A stretch of DNA of 64,000 nucleotides from Lachnospiraceae bacterium KGMB03038 (GTDB taxonomy: Bacteria; Bacillota; Clostridia; Lachnospirales; Lachnospiraceae). The notes under the pieces were generated by a model. It was not told the DNA's origin, made no database searches, and saw nothing but the letters and a program-made list of their open reading frames with translations. The stretch spans positions 846,001 through 910,000 of the forward strand of contig CP041667.1 of the NCBI GenBank assembly GCA_007361935.1, in the 5' to 3' direction. Positions 62,234-64,000 of the stretch are shown one piece after another (within the stretch, counting starts at the first letter, position 1; every line of letters starts with the position of its first letter). The translations under genes were made by a program, and so were the position numbers.

Positions 62234-63278
62234 CGCTAAGAAGAAAAACGAGAAAAGCAAGAAACTTTCTATAGTCATTTTAGAATACTTGATCCTGTCG
62301 GCGCTGATCTCAGGCTTTATCTTTTTCTTTCTGTATGGAGTCTCCGATTCGATCGCGGAAAACTATTTTTTAAGAAAAGGAATCCAGCTTACCGATGTCC
62401 AGGTCCGGGTGCTGCATGTGTGGCTGCGGAGTATCTGCGGATTTGCGGGAATTATCGTGTTTGTGATCCTTTTCCTTTTTATGCTGGGGCAGAGGCTGTC
62501 CTATTTGATCCAGATCATCCAAGGGGTTGAAAAGCTTCAGGAGAATAAGATGGACCACAGAATCCCTCTGGAGGGAATGGATGAACTGACGCGGCTGGCG
62601 GAGACGATCAATTATCTCTCCGCTTCCCAGCGGGAATTAAATCAGAAGGAAACCCAGATGAAAGAAGAGAGGGAAGCGTGGATCAGGTCCCTGTCCCACG
62701 ATATCCGCACGCCTCTTACTTCGATGATCTCCTACTCGGAATTTGTACTGGAGAAGAAGGAGCCGGATTTGGAAGAAATGAAAAATTGTATTGCTCTGAT
62801 CCATACCAAATCGATTCAGATCAAAGAACTTACCGATCAGCTTATGGGAAGGAATCAAGTAAACTGGGAGCCGGTGGAGGATGTGGGCTTCTTGTTTTCC
62901 CAACTGGCCCAGGAATGGCAGGAAATCTTGGAAGACCGGTTCCAGTGCGGCATAAGGCTTGAATCTATGGAGGGTATGGATGGACTTGCGGATATCTATG
63001 TTCTTCGGAGGATCGTAGATAATCTGGCTTCTAATGTAGAGAAATACGCAGATGACAGTCAGCCGGTGAAGCTGGAGATCCAGGAAGAAGACCGCACTGT
63101 TTCTATCATACAGAGCAATGGAATCCGCACGGGGGAAGGCCCGGCAAGAGAAAGTCATAAAATCGGTCTGTCAAATATACAGAAGCTGGCGGCCTTATAT
63201 GGGGGAACTGTGGAAATAAAAGAAGAAGACTGTCAGTTCCAGATCAGGATCAGCCTGTATATACGTCCCCTTGTTTAG
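62223..63278 (+). CDS. Sensor histidine kinase, short-loop type
   Basis: This 351-residue membrane kinase has two spans (about residues 17-40 and 68-95) with only ~27 residues outside, so it lacks a classical external sensing domain. A HAMP-like linker is followed by the phospho-acceptor His in SLSHDIRTPLTSMISY near 163, the N-box RIVDNLASNVEKYAD and a short ATPase end (SHKIGLSNIQKLAALYGGTVEI). Kinases of this architecture often sense through partner membrane proteins. It is encoded with the regulator upstream. Confidence 0.94.
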   Translation: MRTDAKKKNEKSKKLSIVILEYLILSALISGFIFFFLYGVSDSIAENYFLRKGIQLTDVQVRVLHVWLRSICGFAGIIVFVILFLFMLGQRLSYLIQIIQGVEKLQENKMDHRIPLEGMDELTRLAETINYLSASQRELNQKETQMKEEREAWIRSLSHDIRTPLTSMISYSEFVLEKKEPDLEEMKNCIALIHTKSIQIKELTDQLMGRNQVNWEPVEDVGFLFSQLAQEWQEILEDRFQCGIRLESMEGMDGLADIYVLRRIVDNLASNVEKYADDSQPVKLEIQEEDRTVSIIQSNGIRTGEGPARESHKIGLSNIQKLAALYGGTVEIKEEDCQFQIRISLYIRPLV

Positions 63279-63306
63279 AATTTTTTAGGAATTCATTTAG
63301 AATTTC
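63274..63306. promoter_or_regulatory. Three tandem 11-bp repeats, candidate response-regulator site
   Basis: TTTAGAATTTT, TTAGGAATTCA and TTTAGAATTTC lie head to tail at 63274-63306. The first covers the kinase stop codon. A TATCCT -10-like box follows near 63322, so the repeats replace a -35 box, as at activator-dependent promoters. Confidence 0.6.
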
Positions 63307-63360
63307 TTTATGAGCGATTGGTATCCTAAGTCCATAGAAAAGACAAGGAGGAAATAAAAA

Positions 63361-63693
63361 ATGGCAATTGGTTTAATTATGGTCATGTTTGTGGGGATGA
63401 GCGCAATCAGTATTGTGGGGATGATCCTGCTGCTTTTGGTAAAAAATGAAACAGTAAAAAGAAGATTATTTTATGTAATGTGCGCATGGGGGATGGTCGT
63501 TGCGATATTGAGCGCGAACAGTCTTCCCGCCAACTGGACCGGACAGCAGATATTGGCATGGGGGATGGGATTCCTCAGCGTGGCCGGAGGGATCGTACAT
63601 GTGAAAGCAAAGACGAGATATCAGTATTTGGCAGCCTATGGTCTGGTAGCGGTATCCTGTATAGGCGGTGTCTTGAAAATGTTTATAATCTAA
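63361..63693 (+). CDS. Small four-span membrane protein of unknown function
   Basis: This 110-residue protein is almost entirely hydrophobic, with spans near residues 3-27, 35-52, 63-80 and 89-108. A short polar loop (LVKNETVKRRL) lies between the first two. AAGGAGG is 8 bases before the ATG. It lies directly after the two-component genes, behind tandem repeats likely bound by their regulator, and is followed by its own terminator. No family is recognised. A link to the short-loop kinase is an inference from position only. Confidence 0.78.
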   Translation: MAIGLIMVMFVGMSAISIVGMILLLLVKNETVKRRLFYVMCAWGMVVAILSANSLPANWTGQQILAWGMGFLSVAGGIVHVKAKTRYQYLAAYGLVAVSCIGGVLKMFII

Positions 63694-63701
63694 GAAATGT
63701 G

Positions 63702-63734
63702 AAAAGCTTCCTGCGAAAATCGGGAAGCTTTTTT
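63702..63734 (+). terminator. Terminator of the small membrane gene
   Basis: AAAAGCTTCC and GGAAGCTTTT form the stem, followed by TTTTTG. Confidence 0.85.
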
Positions 63735-63742
63735 TGTGTTTA

Positions 63743-63795
63743 TTGACAGTTTGGGTTTTTGATGCTATTATGATGATATCAAAATGATATCAAAA
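63743..63795 (+). promoter_or_regulatory. Promoter with tandem repeat before the SPFH-like gene
   Basis: TTGACA (63743-63748) and TATTAT (63766-63771) are 17 bp apart. TGATATCAAAA is repeated twice head to tail at 63774-63795, covering the predicted transcription start; each copy contains the palindrome TGATATCA. Confidence 0.65.
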
Positions 63796-63814
63796 AGAAA
63801 AGGGGGAATACAAT

Positions 63815-64000
63815 ATGGAAAAAGAGAAGATCAGGAAGGAAAAAGTATTAAACCCTATGAATGGATATGTAATGCTTTTCTTAGGTGTAATTGGAATTAT
63901 AGGGGGGATCGGGGTGATCGTTGCCGGGTCTGTGATCGGAGCTGGAGCAGGCAGCGCCTGGACGATCAGCCTCAGTGTGTGCGTGGGAGTGGTACTGCTG
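63815..64000 (+). CDS. Probable SPFH/band 7 membrane protein, cut by window edge
   Basis: The first 62 codons are present, starting MEKEKIRKEKVLNPMNGYVML and followed by two hydrophobic stretches. The VLNPMNGYVML opening resembles SPFH-domain proteins of Clostridia, which have this N terminus before the band 7 domain; the diagnostic domain lies outside the window, so the call is tentative. GGGGGAATACAAT precedes the ATG. Confidence 0.55.
   Translation, partial: MEKEKIRKEKVLNPMNGYVMLFLGVIGIIGGIGVIVAGSVIGAGAGSAWTISLSVCVGVVLL

Noticed and set aside
1..64000. CRISPR array or prophage
   Set aside because: No regularly spaced repeats, Cas proteins, capsid or terminase genes are visible.

Overview
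The window is a stretch of chromosome from a Gram-positive anaerobe, most likely a Lachnospiraceae gut bacterium. I cannot name the genus. The reasons are strong AGGAGG-type ribosome binding sites, mostly co-directional genes, AddAB rather than RecBCD, a CIRCE heat-shock operator, a clostridial-type tmRNA, and families typical of that group (Gld-like ABC export set, DHHW/MBOAT acylation genes, AIM24, DUF4358, DUF5721). It reads as ordinary chromosome interrupted by one 9.5 kb mobile element. I see no CRISPR array, rRNA operon or prophage.

Layout. 1-6 kb: a truncated XRE regulator, tRNA-Ala, an AIM24 protein, a folded inverted-repeat island, then a four-gene ABC export operon of the gliding-motility type. 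6-17.7 kb: a ClC antiporter, a zinc-ribbon membrane protein, a PurF-like protein that lacks its N-terminal cysteine, a GNAT enzyme, a MacB-type ATPase with a 1106-residue coiled-coil FtsX permease, and htpG behind a perfect CIRCE site. 17.9-31.4 kb: an envelope O-acylation locus (SGNH, DUF4358, MBOAT, DHHW) whose MBOAT gene is split by the element. 31.4-38 kb: an RluF-like enzyme, a divergent NAD-dependent ligase, a ClpX paralogue, a subtilisin-like protease and an LspA-like protease. 38-44 kb: an XRE regulator, argG, a PadR-controlled HAAS/SEDS-like membrane protein, tmRNA, a tiny hydrophobic type I toxin with its antisense RNA, and a lipoprotein. 44.5-54.5 kb: a two-component system, hisH-hisF-ung, a P1B-type ATPase with a CPS motif, a TPR lipoprotein, hflX, an AraC regulator and a DapF-like protein. 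54.5-64 kb: addB-addA, a second two-component system with a likely target promoter, and the start of a probable SPFH membrane protein.

The mobile element (about 19508-29015) carries a tyrosine integrase, a small excisionase-like protein, a MobA/MobL relaxase, two XRE-type regulators and an FtsX-type ABC transporter. It has no conjugation machinery, so it looks like a mobilizable element dependent on a helper. The same 8 bp (TTTGAATT) lie at both ends. Joining them restores a 470-residue MBOAT reading frame exactly, so insertion and excision should switch surface acylation off and on.

No single operon stands out as a wholly new system. The most notable points are the exactly reversible MBOAT disruption, the type I toxin-antitoxin locus beside tmRNA, and a set of familiar enzymes with changed key residues: PurF-like without Cys1, DapF-like with both catalytic cysteines as serine, ClpX without the RKH loop, LigA without the motif IV lysine, and a P-type ATPase with CPS instead of CPC.
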